Of a stretch of 64,000 nt of DNA, positions 16,469 to 24,506 are shown piece by piece. The position numbers were made by a program, and so were the translations under genes. How positions within the stretch are numbered: position 1 is the stretch's first letter; each line of letters opens with the position of its first letter. The notes under the pieces were generated by a model. That model did not search any database. It was not told the DNA's origin and was given only the letters and a program-made list of their open reading frames with translations. Source of the DNA: Sneathiella sp. P13V-1 (GTDB taxonomy: Bacteria; Pseudomonadota; Alphaproteobacteria; Sneathiellales; Sneathiellaceae); NCBI RefSeq assembly GCF_015143595.1, contig NZ_WYEU01000006.1, positions 52,067 through 116,066 of the forward strand. The letters are read 5' to 3'.

Positions 16469-17463
16469 TACTGCGTCCCCAACTTGATACGTGGATCCAA
16501 CCAGGCAAGCAGCAGGTCAGATATGAAGTTCATGAAAACAATCATGAAGGTAAGCAATAACAGGATTGCACCTGCCACATACATATCCAGATCGAGATAG
16601 GCGCGGAGCAGTAATTCACCAAGTTCAGTGAGTCCTAGAACAACGGCTACAATCGGCAACTCAGAGAAAATGCGGTTTACGTCAAAACCAATAGTGGAAA
16701 CCACCGGGTTAATCGCAAGTCGTGCCGGATATTTGATCAACAATTTGGTTTCCGGCACACCGCGGGCACGTGCCGCCGTCACGGATAGCTTGTTAATCTC
16801 GTCCGACATGGTCGCACGAACTGTCTGCAACTGATAGGCAACGGCTGACCATGCAAGAACAAAAGCTGGCAGCCACAAATGTTTAAACAGATCCCACGCT
16901 TTAGCAATGGACCAAGGGGCATCTTTATATTCCGCGGAAAACAACCCACCGATATCGGCGTTAAACCACTTGTTGGCAAAATAAAGAAGGATCAGCGCCA
17001 AAAGAAAGTTCGGCAACGCAAGACCCAAATAGGAAAAAACTGTCAATCCATAGTCAGCAACAGAGGCGCGTCTTACAGCTGCATAAATACCGATCGGAAT
17101 GGAGACAAAATAAGTAACCAGAAGAGTGGAAAAAAGGATACCGAGTGTCAGCCAGATTTTATCGCCAATCACTTTCAACACAGATGTTTCAAATGCAAAG
17201 GCCTGACCAAAATCACCCCGAAGGACAATTCCGCCAATCCAATCGAAATATCTAAAAATCATCGGTTTATCCAAGCCAAGATCGACGCGGATCGCCTGAA
17301 TATCGGCTTCGGTAACATTAACACCAGTACCGGAGTATTTTCGAAAAGCGTACCGGTCGGCGTAATCACCCGGTGGCAGTTCCATAATCAGGAACACCAT
17401 GACAGAAACGAGCCCCATGGTCACGACCATGCCCACTAGTCTCTCTAGCGTAAAACGTAGCAT
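16468..17463 (-). CDS. Oligopeptide-type ABC transporter permease (OppB-like)
   Basis: 331-residue permease: TM1 at the N-terminus (LVGMVVTMGLVSVMVFLIM), a periplasmic segment containing LPPGDYADRYAFRKYSGTG, then the conserved GDFGQAFAFE patch, five more helices and the EAA loop ARARGVPETKLLIKYPARLA. Start chosen at the ATG at 17463, five bases after AGGGGG; the frame also allows a TTG one codon earlier. First gene after the attenuator that separates the binding-protein gene from the rest of the operon. Confidence 0.92.
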   Translation of the reverse strand: MLRFTLERLVGMVVTMGLVSVMVFLIMELPPGDYADRYAFRKYSGTGVNVTEADIQAIRVDLGLDKPMIFRYFDWIGGIVLRGDFGQAFAFETSVLKVIGDKIWLTLGILFSTLLVTYFVSIPIGIYAAVRRASVADYGLTVFSYLGLALPNFLLALILLYFANKWFNADIGGLFSAEYKDAPWSIAKAWDLFKHLWLPAFVLAWSAVAYQLQTVRATMSDEINKLSVTAARARGVPETKLLIKYPARLAINPVVSTIGFDVNRIFSELPIVAVVLGLTELGELLLRAYLDLDMYVAGAILLLLTFMIVFMNFISDLLLAWLDPRIKLGTQ

Positions 17464-17526
17464 CAAACCCCCTGCTCAGGTCACTTCTACAAATCACCTT
17501 CGTATTTTTGTTTTGTTCTACAAAGG

Positions 17527-17559
17527 TAAAAATCCCCCCTTCGTCACCGAAGGAGGGAT
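17527..17559 (-). terminator. Attenuator/terminator between binding-protein and permease genes
   Basis: Twelve-base stem (ATCCCCCCTTCG against CGAAGGAGGGAT, one C-A mismatch) with a TCAC loop; on the minus strand it is followed by five T. It lies in the 112-bp gap inside the operon. Known pattern: such partial terminators keep binding-protein mRNA in excess over permease mRNA. Confidence 0.8.
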
Positions 17560-17575
17560 CATTTTTAAACTAAAC

Positions 17576-19636
17576 TTACTTGGATTCCAGGAACCACTGC
17601 TGTGGGCGGTATGGATATGTCCAATAGAAGTCGTATGTTTTCGCTTTGATAGGCTTCACGTTTTTCAGGTCATTGCGGTACATGAACGGTGCAACGATGT
17701 CACCAACTGTACCAATTTTGAGCATGTTTTCGACGTGAATGTCAGTGATCATTTTACCAATTTTGTTAGATTCGTCTGAACCGAACTCAACCTGAATAAA
17801 TTTCTCACCAAGTTCCCAGAGTTTCTTGATGTCTGCTGGTGGCTCGATACCTTCTTTACCACCTGTCTTCTTCCAAGAAGCCCAGTCGAAACCAGTACCT
17901 GGGTTGAAGTAGTCACCAAATGGAGGAACGAAAACTGTGATGTCTTGGCTGATGGTTGGGCCGGCGTTACCGTCATATTTCCATACAGTCAGATCCAGAT
18001 CGTTATTGTTACCACCTGCACGGTATTCGTCAGATGTAACCTCTTTCAGGTCAACACGAACACCAACTGCGGACCAGTAGTCACGCACCAGTTCCTGCAT
18101 CTTAACAGGCGCACCCTGTGAGGAGTATACCAGACGAACTACAAGTGGCTTACCATCTGGACGTTCCAGAGTACCGTCGCCATCGCTGTCTTTCAGACCC
18201 ATTTCAGCCAGAAGTTTTTTGGCTTCATCCGGGCTGTAGTTAATATCTTTGCTGAGGTGCTCATCTGTAACGAAGGACACGGTCTTAACTTCAGCAGGAA
18301 CACCCTGCATTGGTTTACCCTGACCTAGATAAACGATTTCGTTGATTTCATCACGGTTGATCGCTTTTGACATAGCGCGGTTAAAGCGCACGTCATTGAA
18401 GATCTTACGAAGTGTTTCGTCTTTATGTGTACGGTTGAAGGAATAGAAAACATTTTCACCAAATGTCGGTGCGAAAGAAACAGTGTAACCGCCTTTGCCT
18501 TCGTTTTCTTTCAACAATGGGAAATCTTCAAGGAACACAGCCTGCTGCTTCCAGACAACCTCACCGTTCATGATTTTCAGGTTCTGAACTTCCTTGTCGG
18601 CGATATATGTCTCGACGATTTCAGGAATGTATGGAAGCTGCTGACCAGCTGTATCCACCATGTGGAAATAAGGGTTTGCAACCAGCTTACGACCTTCCGC
18701 TGTTTCTTCTACAACGATGTGGCTTTCAAGCGTTGGAACAACGGCCCGGCCGATTTTCGCAGCCATTTCTGCATTTTTCAAAAGTGGGGATGGAACGTCT
18801 TTCCAGTCAGAACCACCATAGTAGAAATCAACTGCCTCTTTTGCAGATTTGAAACCATATTCCTTAGCCATTTCCTCGGCTTTAGGATTGTACTTCTTCA
18901 TAAACTGAGACAGGAAGTGTTTTGGCTGGAACGGCTGACCATAGTCAACAGCAAAGCGATTCATGATACCTGGTGTTGGAACCGGGAATGTAAACTTAAC
19001 AGTTACATCATCAACAGCTTCAACTTTTGCAGGCTTACCAGCAAACAACCAACGATCAGGTGTTTTTTCATAAACATCTGGGTTCAGGATCATTTCATTA
19101 TGCCAGAACGCAACGTCTTCAGCAGTGAAGGCTTCACCGTCGGACCATTTGTGGCCTTTACGAAGAACAATTGTCAGCTGCGTGTAGTCATCATTCCATG
19201 ACCATGCTTTTGCAACGTTTGGAACAACTGTCTGCAGATCATCAGCATAACGCACAAAGTTTACGTGACGTACTGAGAGAAGATCGGATGTACCTGATTC
19301 TGTTGCTTTTGAAAGGCCTGAAAGGACACCGCCGTATGCGCCGACTTTATCATAAGGCGCAACAACCAGAGCTTCTGCTGGCACACGCTTATCTACAGAT
19401 GCCAGATCGCCATTTCCCAAAATGCGCTTGTTCAGCGCAGCGATACCCGGATTTTCCTGAAGTTGCAGATCACAAGATGCTTTTTTCTCGAATTCAGCCA
19501 GCTCAAATTGCTGCGGATAGTCTGAAGATAGGCCCTTCATATCCGCAACGGTTGGTGTAGGACATGCTGCATAGGCGGAAGTGCCCATGGCAACAAGTGC
19601 AGTACAAACTGCAAGTGTATTAGTGAATTTTTTCAT
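17576..19636 (-). CDS. ABC transporter substrate-binding protein, family 5 (oligopeptide type)
   Basis: Periplasmic binding protein of 686 residues, larger than typical OppA (about 540). Signal peptide 1-23 (ends SAYA-AC). Family 5 features: NVAKAWSWNDDYTQLTIVLRKGHKWSDGEAFTAEDV-type segment near residues 140-180, then VRFNRAMSKAINRDEI, and the DSDGDGTLERPDG calcium-loop-like insertion, which resembles an EF-hand (DxDxDG). The C-terminus ends YPYRPQQWFLESK. Long family 5 proteins of this kind, with long OppC-like permeases, are common in marine alphaproteobacteria; ligands may be peptides, sugars or other solutes and are not deducible here. Confidence 0.9.
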   Translation of the reverse strand: MKKFTNTLAVCTALVAMGTSAYAACPTPTVADMKGLSSDYPQQFELAEFEKKASCDLQLQENPGIAALNKRILGNGDLASVDKRVPAEALVVAPYDKVGAYGGVLSGLSKATESGTSDLLSVRHVNFVRYADDLQTVVPNVAKAWSWNDDYTQLTIVLRKGHKWSDGEAFTAEDVAFWHNEMILNPDVYEKTPDRWLFAGKPAKVEAVDDVTVKFTFPVPTPGIMNRFAVDYGQPFQPKHFLSQFMKKYNPKAEEMAKEYGFKSAKEAVDFYYGGSDWKDVPSPLLKNAEMAAKIGRAVVPTLESHIVVEETAEGRKLVANPYFHMVDTAGQQLPYIPEIVETYIADKEVQNLKIMNGEVVWKQQAVFLEDFPLLKENEGKGGYTVSFAPTFGENVFYSFNRTHKDETLRKIFNDVRFNRAMSKAINRDEINEIVYLGQGKPMQGVPAEVKTVSFVTDEHLSKDINYSPDEAKKLLAEMGLKDSDGDGTLERPDGKPLVVRLVYSSQGAPVKMQELVRDYWSAVGVRVDLKEVTSDEYRAGGNNNDLDLTVWKYDGNAGPTISQDITVFVPPFGDYFNPGTGFDWASWKKTGGKEGIEPPADIKKLWELGEKFIQVEFGSDESNKIGKMITDIHVENMLKIGTVGDIVAPFMYRNDLKNVKPIKAKTYDFYWTYPYRPQQWFLESK

Positions 19637-19926
19637 GTGACGTTTCCCTGTAAAAAAACCGAGGATAAATTAGATTTGAATTATTTCAATAAAATGACAA
19701 CCAGCACCACATTACAAATACACTAACTGCCCATTTTTTGTGGTTATTGCCTATTTTATACACAAAAAAGGCTCAAAATGTGGAATCTTACATGCTTACA
19801 TTATAACAGCTAATAGCGCTTATAATTGAAAGTAATGTTTTTCGATTCGGTTTCATTTGAAACAGGTAAGTTCCGTTGCGGCTTTCTAATTGGTGGCGAA
19901 CTTTTGCCCCGCCCCAACCAAAACGC
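19637..19926. other. Intergenic leader of the binding-protein operon
   Basis: About 290 bp of AT-rich sequence upstream of the binding-protein gene, with no convincing open frame. It should contain the operon promoter, but I could not pick a clear -35/-10 pair or operator. Confidence 0.4.
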
Positions 19927-19960
19927 AAAAAACCCCCTGCCTGTGCAGAGGGTTTTTTTT
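19927..19960. terminator. Rho-independent terminator
   Basis: Stem AACCCCCTGC / GCAGAGGGTT (one mismatch), CTGT loop, flanked by A- and T-runs so it can work in both directions. It lies 16 bp past the stop of the CARDB-like gene on the minus strand. Confidence 0.88.
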
Positions 19961-19975
19961 AACTTTTTCAGAGCC

Positions 19976-20533
19976 TTATTTATAGTTCATAGCATACTTG
20001 TTGTTATTCTCATTGCTCTCAACAAGCTTTTTGAAATAGTCAGCAGTAAACAAGATGCGATCACCGCGAGTATAGTTTTCAGGTGGAATCGTGATGGTAA
20101 CGGCCTGCACCTGACCTGGGTTCAAAGGTGGGATAATGGCATCCCCTCCCCAAGACTGATTGTTTTGAAGAAAATGCTGACCGAACAGATTTCCTTGAGG
20201 GGCGGCCTTCGTTCCCATGTTTTTCACCTTCACGACAAAAGTGTGTGTTGTTCCAGCTTTCCGTTTAGCACCAAGAATTGTGTAATCAGGTAAAACCAGT
20301 TTTGCCTTAACAGTTTTTGTCTGACGGCCGGCTGGCGCTGATTTCATTGTGTCATTCTCACGACCAGGCGCCTTAATCTTCAATTCCTCACAGTGGTAAG
20401 ATCCATTTTCCAGTACTGGTACCTGTCCCATTGGGCATTTTGGTTTTGGGCCATTTGGATTGGCTGCAAATGCAGCGGTTGCGACAGAAGAGAGAACCAG
20501 AGTTGTTGTCAGCAGAGTAGAGAGTTTCATCAT
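19976..20533 (-). CDS. Secreted CARDB-like domain protein
   Basis: 185-residue exported protein. Signal peptide (MKLSTLLTTTLVLSSVATAAFA). A short Cys-containing segment (KPKCPMGQVPVLENGSYHCEE) could form a disulfide. From about residue 75 a single beta-sandwich resembles CARDB adhesion-type domains: HTFVVKVKNMGTKAAPQG, PPLNPGQVQAVTITIP and the closing VESNENNNKYAMNY. CARDB domains bind or present partners at the cell surface; no specific role can be given. Two adjacent ATG codons are possible starts. Monocistronic, with its own terminator. Confidence 0.65.
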   Translation of the reverse strand: MMKLSTLLTTTLVLSSVATAAFAANPNGPKPKCPMGQVPVLENGSYHCEELKIKAPGRENDTMKSAPAGRQTKTVKAKLVLPDYTILGAKRKAGTTHTFVVKVKNMGTKAAPQGNLFGQHFLQNNQSWGGDAIIPPLNPGQVQAVTITIPPENYTRGDRILFTADYFKKLVESNENNNKYAMNYK

Positions 20534-20581
20534 AAATTCCTTTAAATCAGTTGCGATACTTCTTGGTCGTCGCCCCTGATG

Positions 20582-20610
20582 AAAAGGTTCAAAAAAATTT
20601 TGACCTTTTT
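20582..20610 (-). terminator. Terminator-like hairpin after the WYL regulator
   Basis: Stem AAAAGG-TCAAAA against TTTTGA-CCTTTT with one bulged T and a 3-nt loop; U-rich on the minus strand. It is 56 bp past the stop of the WYL regulator and also sits in the leader of the CARDB-like gene. Confidence 0.6.
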
Positions 20611-20665
20611 TCTGATCAAGGTGTTTTACTCTCCCTCACCATAGGAAAAGCACCATTTCCGCCTC

Positions 20666-21331
20666 TTATAAAAATTTCAAATAATCCGAAAACTCCTTGC
20701 CCAATTCAGGTTTGAAATAGGAGTTGGTCATTTCCAATTCTGAAATCCGGTCCACTCTGAAGTTCCGGAAGTCATCTCGCAGCTCGCACCAACCGGTTAG
20801 CAACCAAACCTCATCAAACGCTGTCACGCCGAGCGGACGAATAGTTCGTTTTGTGCTCTGCCCCTTAAGGTCTACATATGCCATCTCCACCCTATAGCGT
20901 TTGCGAATGGCCTCTCTAAGCGATGACATATGATTTGGTGCTTTCCCTCGCAGATTACTCACCAGCAATGTTGACTGACTTCTGGACGCCGCAAAACGGT
21001 CTGAAATTACTCCCATAATTTTTGAAGATGCACGGGCCGCCGCGTCCGCAAGTGTACCATCCCCGCGAACAGCGATGAGCTGCATCCCCAAAATAATGGC
21101 GTCCATCTCATCCAGATCAAAGTTAAGAGGAGGCAGGAAATACCCTTTTGACATTTGGTAGCCAACCCCGACTTCCCCTTCAATCGGTGCGCCCATCGCT
21201 TGCAAAGCAGCCACATCCCGATAAATCGTGCGTACTGACACGTTCAATTTCTCAGCAAGCTCTTCGGCGGAGATTGCGTAATGGCGCCCCCGTAATATCT
21301 CTAACAGATTAAAAAGTCTTTCCGTCTTCAT
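20666..21331 (-). CDS. YafY-type transcriptional regulator (HTH_11 + WYL domain)
   Basis: 221 residues. N-terminal DeoR-like winged helix (LFNLLEILRGRHYAISAEELAEKLNVSVRTIYRDVAAL, here given as a region spanning about residues 5-45), then the WYL ligand-binding region about 130-205 (VEMAYVDLKG, RTIRPLGVTAFDEVWLLTGW, FRNFRVDRI). YafY-type WYL proteins usually repress a divergent gene and respond to a small molecule. The divergent gene begins 85 bp away, with a perfect inverted repeat in between (21340-21358). Confidence 0.9.
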   Translation of the reverse strand: MKTERLFNLLEILRGRHYAISAEELAEKLNVSVRTIYRDVAALQAMGAPIEGEVGVGYQMSKGYFLPPLNFDLDEMDAIILGMQLIAVRGDGTLADAAARASSKIMGVISDRFAASRSQSTLLVSNLRGKAPNHMSSLREAIRKRYRVEMAYVDLKGQSTKRTIRPLGVTAFDEVWLLTGWCELRDDFRNFRVDRISELEMTNSYFKPELGKEFSDYLKFL

Positions 21332-21339
21332 GGATCAAT

Positions 21340-21358
21340 ACTGACATATTCTGTCAGT
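21340..21358. promoter_or_regulatory. Operator for the WYL regulator
   Basis: Perfect inverted repeat ACTGACA-TATTC-TGTCAGT, 7-bp arms and 5-bp spacer, nine bases from the start of the regulator gene and in the shared promoter region of the divergent pair. Its size and placement match YafY-type operators. Confidence 0.75.
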
Positions 21359-21415
21359 AGGAACAAGTAGAGTACAAAACTTCAAAAAACACACTCACTC
21401 TATGGAGATATTTAG

Positions 21416-22051
21416 ATGCGCACTCCTACTTCCAGCTCCAGTGCACTTGGCTTTGCTCGTTATAATGGTCGTAAAGATGTTGACCCAAACGAGATCATCG
21501 AAGCCTGCCTAACCTGGCGTGAAGAGTTTCTTTTCAAGCAAGAAGGGATCCTCGCTCACTACTTTTTTGGTAATATGCAGGGCCAGTTTGCAGATATGAC
21601 ATTTGCCAAAGACCAAAAGGCACTGGATCAAATGTCTGAAGGATTTATGGCAGCCCCTTCCTCAAAGGCTTTTCTGGATAAATTGAATCCTGAAACAGTG
21701 TCGTTGATCAGATGCGATATCTTAAAAGACAATTTCATCCCGCCAGCCTATTTCGCATGTCTGGAATTTGGTACCTTTGACGCTGTAATGGATCACCCTT
21801 TCAGTGAAAAGCAGATGTTATGTGCCTCTGACAAAATCGAAAATGAGTATCTCAACCGTTTTGAAGGCTCCCGCGGTCACTTTATGGGAAAGGTTTCTGA
21901 TAGAACTTATGCCGAGATTTCATTCGTCGATACTTTGGCCAATGCCCGGCAGATTTGCGGTGGATACCTAAGCGATCCGGCTTGCTTCCCTCTTCTGTCT
22001 ATGTTTGATCCTGCTTCGGTCAATTTGGATTTCTGGTATTTACTGGCCTGA
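21416..22051 (+). CDS. Hypothetical protein, probable target of the WYL regulator
   Basis: 211-residue soluble protein that I do not recognise. No signal peptide or membrane segment. The C-terminal two thirds alternates strands and helices (FADMTFAKDQKALDQM, PSSKAFLDKLNPETVSL, FEGSRGHFMGKVSDRTYAEISF), which could be tandem ferredoxin-like (antibiotic-monooxygenase or SgcJ-like) folds; this is a guess from pattern. A GGAG ribosome site precedes the ATG. Divergent from the WYL regulator across the perfect operator, so probably derepressed by the regulator's ligand. It ends 24 bp before the SOS box. Confidence 0.8.
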   Translation: MRTPTSSSSALGFARYNGRKDVDPNEIIEACLTWREEFLFKQEGILAHYFFGNMQGQFADMTFAKDQKALDQMSEGFMAAPSSKAFLDKLNPETVSLIRCDILKDNFIPPAYFACLEFGTFDAVMDHPFSEKQMLCASDKIENEYLNRFEGSRGHFMGKVSDRTYAEISFVDTLANARQICGGYLSDPACFPLLSMFDPASVNLDFWYLLA

Positions 22052-22074
22052 AATTTTGTTCTCAGATCTTGAAT

Positions 22075-22089
22075 GTTCTTGTTTTGTTC
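22075..22089 (+). promoter_or_regulatory. LexA (SOS) box, alphaproteobacterial type
   Basis: GTTC-TTGTTTT-GTTC, an exact match to the alphaproteobacterial LexA direct repeat GTTC-N7-GTTC, 50 bp upstream of imuA. This is the established operator for the imuAB-dnaE2 cassette in that class. Confidence 0.9.
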
Positions 22090-22138
22090 TGTATGATGAG
22101 TCGCCCGACAATGCTTAAAGGTGGGATTCTAGGCAGCC

Positions 22139-23020
22139 ATGGGCGCAGAACTGAACGAAATACTGAACAGGTTGAAAGAAAAAGGTCTCCCCCTCTCTGT
22201 TCTTTCACCTTCCTTTAAGGAGGAGCCGCTTGAAACGGGTAGCTTCTCTTTAAAGGAGAGCACGGACACCCCGGTTCCGGTCGGGGTGCCTGACATTGAC
22301 GCGCATCTTTTGGATCAGGGCCTCCGATCCGGCGCAACTCATGAATTTATTCCCGAAAGTTTCGCCGACTATCCCGCAGCACTTGGATTTTTGCTGGCGA
22401 TGGCTGGGCGTACTTACGGTTTGGAAAAACGACCCTTTATCTGGTGCGCGTCTGGAAAAGGGGCGGACCGTCCCTCCCTGCCTTACCCATACGGGTTATT
22501 AAACATGGGATTATCCGCCGACGATCTGCTATGCGTGCAGGTGGAAAGTGAGCGGGACATGTTGTGGGTTTTGGAAGAAGCCTTATCCGCCCCTTCCCGC
22601 CCGCATGTCATCGGGCTCTATCCGGCGGCAGAGAAAATGCACGACTTTACCGCAAGTCGCCGCCTGTCTTTACGGTGCGAGAAAAACCAGACGCGCCTGT
22701 TCCTGCTTCATCATCACAGCATGATGTCTGTAGGTGGATCGACCGCAGCCGCAACCCGCTGGACCATTAAAACAACCCCAAGCGCCGCCGTTTTTTACAG
22801 TAACAGCAAAACGCCCTCCATGGGACCGCCCCGCTGGCATGTCTCTTTGACCCAATGCAAACGTGGCCGCCCCGGCAGTTGGAAACTGGAGTGGGATTAT
22901 GAGACGCTATCTTTCCATTTGGTATCCCCATTGGCCCATCGAACGCTGGCAACGCGCGCAGAGAAGCGCCGCACGCAATTGGCAACAGGCGCACGAAAAC
23001 GACTGTCCGGACGCAACTAA
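22139..23020 (+). CDS. imuA: ImuA, SOS mutagenesis accessory protein
   Basis: 293-residue protein in the ImuA position. It shows the RecA/SulA-like flavour of the family: VPDIDAHLLDQGLRSGATHEFIP, ALGFLLAMAGRTYG, RPFIWCA, YGLLNMGLSADDLLCVQV and DMLWVLEEAL. The Walker A of RecA is missing, as is usual for ImuA. With ImuB it forms the mutasome accessory pair needed for DnaE2 translesion synthesis. The gene overlaps imuB by 122 bp, a large but common overlap at this junction. Under the LexA box upstream. Confidence 0.88.
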   Translation: MGAELNEILNRLKEKGLPLSVLSPSFKEEPLETGSFSLKESTDTPVPVGVPDIDAHLLDQGLRSGATHEFIPESFADYPAALGFLLAMAGRTYGLEKRPFIWCASGKGADRPSLPYPYGLLNMGLSADDLLCVQVESERDMLWVLEEALSAPSRPHVIGLYPAAEKMHDFTASRRLSLRCEKNQTRLFLLHHHSMMSVGGSTAAATRWTIKTTPSAAVFYSNSKTPSMGPPRWHVSLTQCKRGRPGSWKLEWDYETLSFHLVSPLAHRTLATRAEKRRTQLATGARKRLSGRN

Positions 23021-24506
23021 TCAAACTTCTCCCTTCGCCCTCATTGAAAACACACAACGAGGGTTGAGGATTTATGCCGCGAACCAAGCTGCAGAAGAGA
23101 AAGGAATTACCGCAGGTTTACCCCTGGCGGATGCCAAGGCCCTGTTTCCAGAGCTCCGTACAGAAGAAGCGGCGCCTGCCAGAGATCTTGAAGGCTTGAA
23201 ACGCCTTGCACTTTGGTGCCTGCGGTACAGCCCTTTGGTCACCACTCATCCCCCGGACGGTATTGCCATCGACATCACCGGATGCGCCCACCTGTTTGAT
23301 GGAGAGGACGCCATGCTGCGCCTTATAGAGCATCAGATGCAGGTTTTTGATCTGAGCGCTCAATTGGCGCTTTCGGATACCATTGGGGCGTCCTGGGCTG
23401 CCGCACGGTTTATGAAAACATCACGCACCATTCTGACAGAAGGGGCTCAGCGCCGTGCACTCGCCCCTCTTCCCGTAGAAGCTTTGCGCCTCCCTCCTGA
23501 TATTGTACTTCGTCTGAAACAAGTTGGTATTCGGCAAATATCTTCCCTCATTGATGCCCCAAAACCACCGCTGGTGACACGCTTTGGGGCGGAACTTGTG
23601 ACACGACTTGAACAAGCCATCGGGCAGAGTGCAGAAATTTTCAATCCGATCGCGCCAGCCCCTATATATGAGGTGCGCCGTCCTTTGATGGAACCTATTC
23701 GCCATCTGGAAGCTGTTGAACTCATTCTTGAAGACATGGCCACAAATATATCCGCGCAGTTATTACAAGATAACGCGGCGGCCCGCCGGTTGGATCTCTT
23801 TCTTTTTCGGGTGGATGGCCATGTGGAACGGCTTGAAGCCCGAACCAGCCGTCTTTGCAATAAAGCCGAACATATAACGCTTCTATTTAAGGAACGCCTG
23901 TCGCGCCTTCAGGAGGAAATTGATATTGGCTTTGGATATGATCTTCTGCTTCTGGGGGTTTACGATGTGGAACCCGCCGAGGAAAAACAACTGAACTGGG
24001 CACCCCTAAAACGTGAAGAGGAAACCAGCCTTTCATCAGAAGAAATATCCCGCCTGCTGGATCGTTTCGGAAACCGCTTTGGCTTTGACCGTATTCTTCA
24101 TTTTCAGCCATTTGAAAGTCATATTCCCGAAAAAGCCATTCAGGTGGAGGTATTTTCAAATAGAAACCGTTCTTCCCAATGGGCGTCTCAAAAAGAAAAT
24201 TCATCGGCGCGACCTTTCCTTTTGCTGGATCGGGTCGAGCCCATCACTGTTTTGGCGGAAGTACCGGATGGCCCCCCCATCCGCTTTCAATGGCGGCGTC
24301 AACAGCATGAAGTTATTGCCGCTGATGGTCCGGAACGTATTGCCCCTGAATGGTGGCAAACCACCAAGGTTGAGCAATCCTTTCAAACCCGGGATTATTA
24401 CCGTGTTGAAGATCAGCAAGGACGGCGCTTCTGGCTTTACCGGGATGGGCTTTATAATCGCGAACAGGATCATCCACGCTGGTTTATGCAAGGACTGTTT
24501 CCATGA
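22899..24506 (+). CDS. imuB: ImuB, catalytically inactive Y-family polymerase-like protein
   Basis: 535 residues from the ATG at 22899 (MRRYLSIWYPHWPIERW), which has a GGAG ribosome site and the family N-terminus; the open frame begins earlier but overlaps imuA further. Y-family layout: palm/fingers 1-170 (AADQAAEEKG, GLPLADAKALFP, IAIDITGCAHLFDGE), HhH near 215-250, little-finger region about 265-350. The acidic polymerase residues are incomplete, as in ImuB generally. The C-terminal extension (from about 370) is the protein-interaction part that links DnaE2, ImuA and the sliding clamp. Overlaps dnaE2 by 4 bp. Confidence 0.92.
   Translation: MRRYLSIWYPHWPIERWQRAQRSAARNWQQAHENDCPDATNQTSPFALIENTQRGLRIYAANQAAEEKGITAGLPLADAKALFPELRTEEAAPARDLEGLKRLALWCLRYSPLVTTHPPDGIAIDITGCAHLFDGEDAMLRLIEHQMQVFDLSAQLALSDTIGASWAAARFMKTSRTILTEGAQRRALAPLPVEALRLPPDIVLRLKQVGIRQISSLIDAPKPPLVTRFGAELVTRLEQAIGQSAEIFNPIAPAPIYEVRRPLMEPIRHLEAVELILEDMATNISAQLLQDNAAARRLDLFLFRVDGHVERLEARTSRLCNKAEHITLLFKERLSRLQEEIDIGFGYDLLLLGVYDVEPAEEKQLNWAPLKREEETSLSSEEISRLLDRFGNRFGFDRILHFQPFESHIPEKAIQVEVFSNRNRSSQWASQKENSSARPFLLLDRVEPITVLAEVPDGPPIRFQWRRQQHEVIAADGPERIAPEWWQTTKVEQSFQTRDYYRVEDQQGRRFWLYRDGLYNREQDHPRWFMQGLFP

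Noticed and set aside
18425..19201. 258-codon open frame antisense to the binding-protein gene
   Set aside because: Lies wholly opposite a clear full-length family 5 binding protein; composition (many Cys, Phe, Arg) is that of a shadow frame.
22863..22898. Upstream extension of imuB
   Set aside because: The ATG at 22899 has a ribosome site and gives the conserved N-terminus; the extra twelve residues only lengthen the overlap with imuA.
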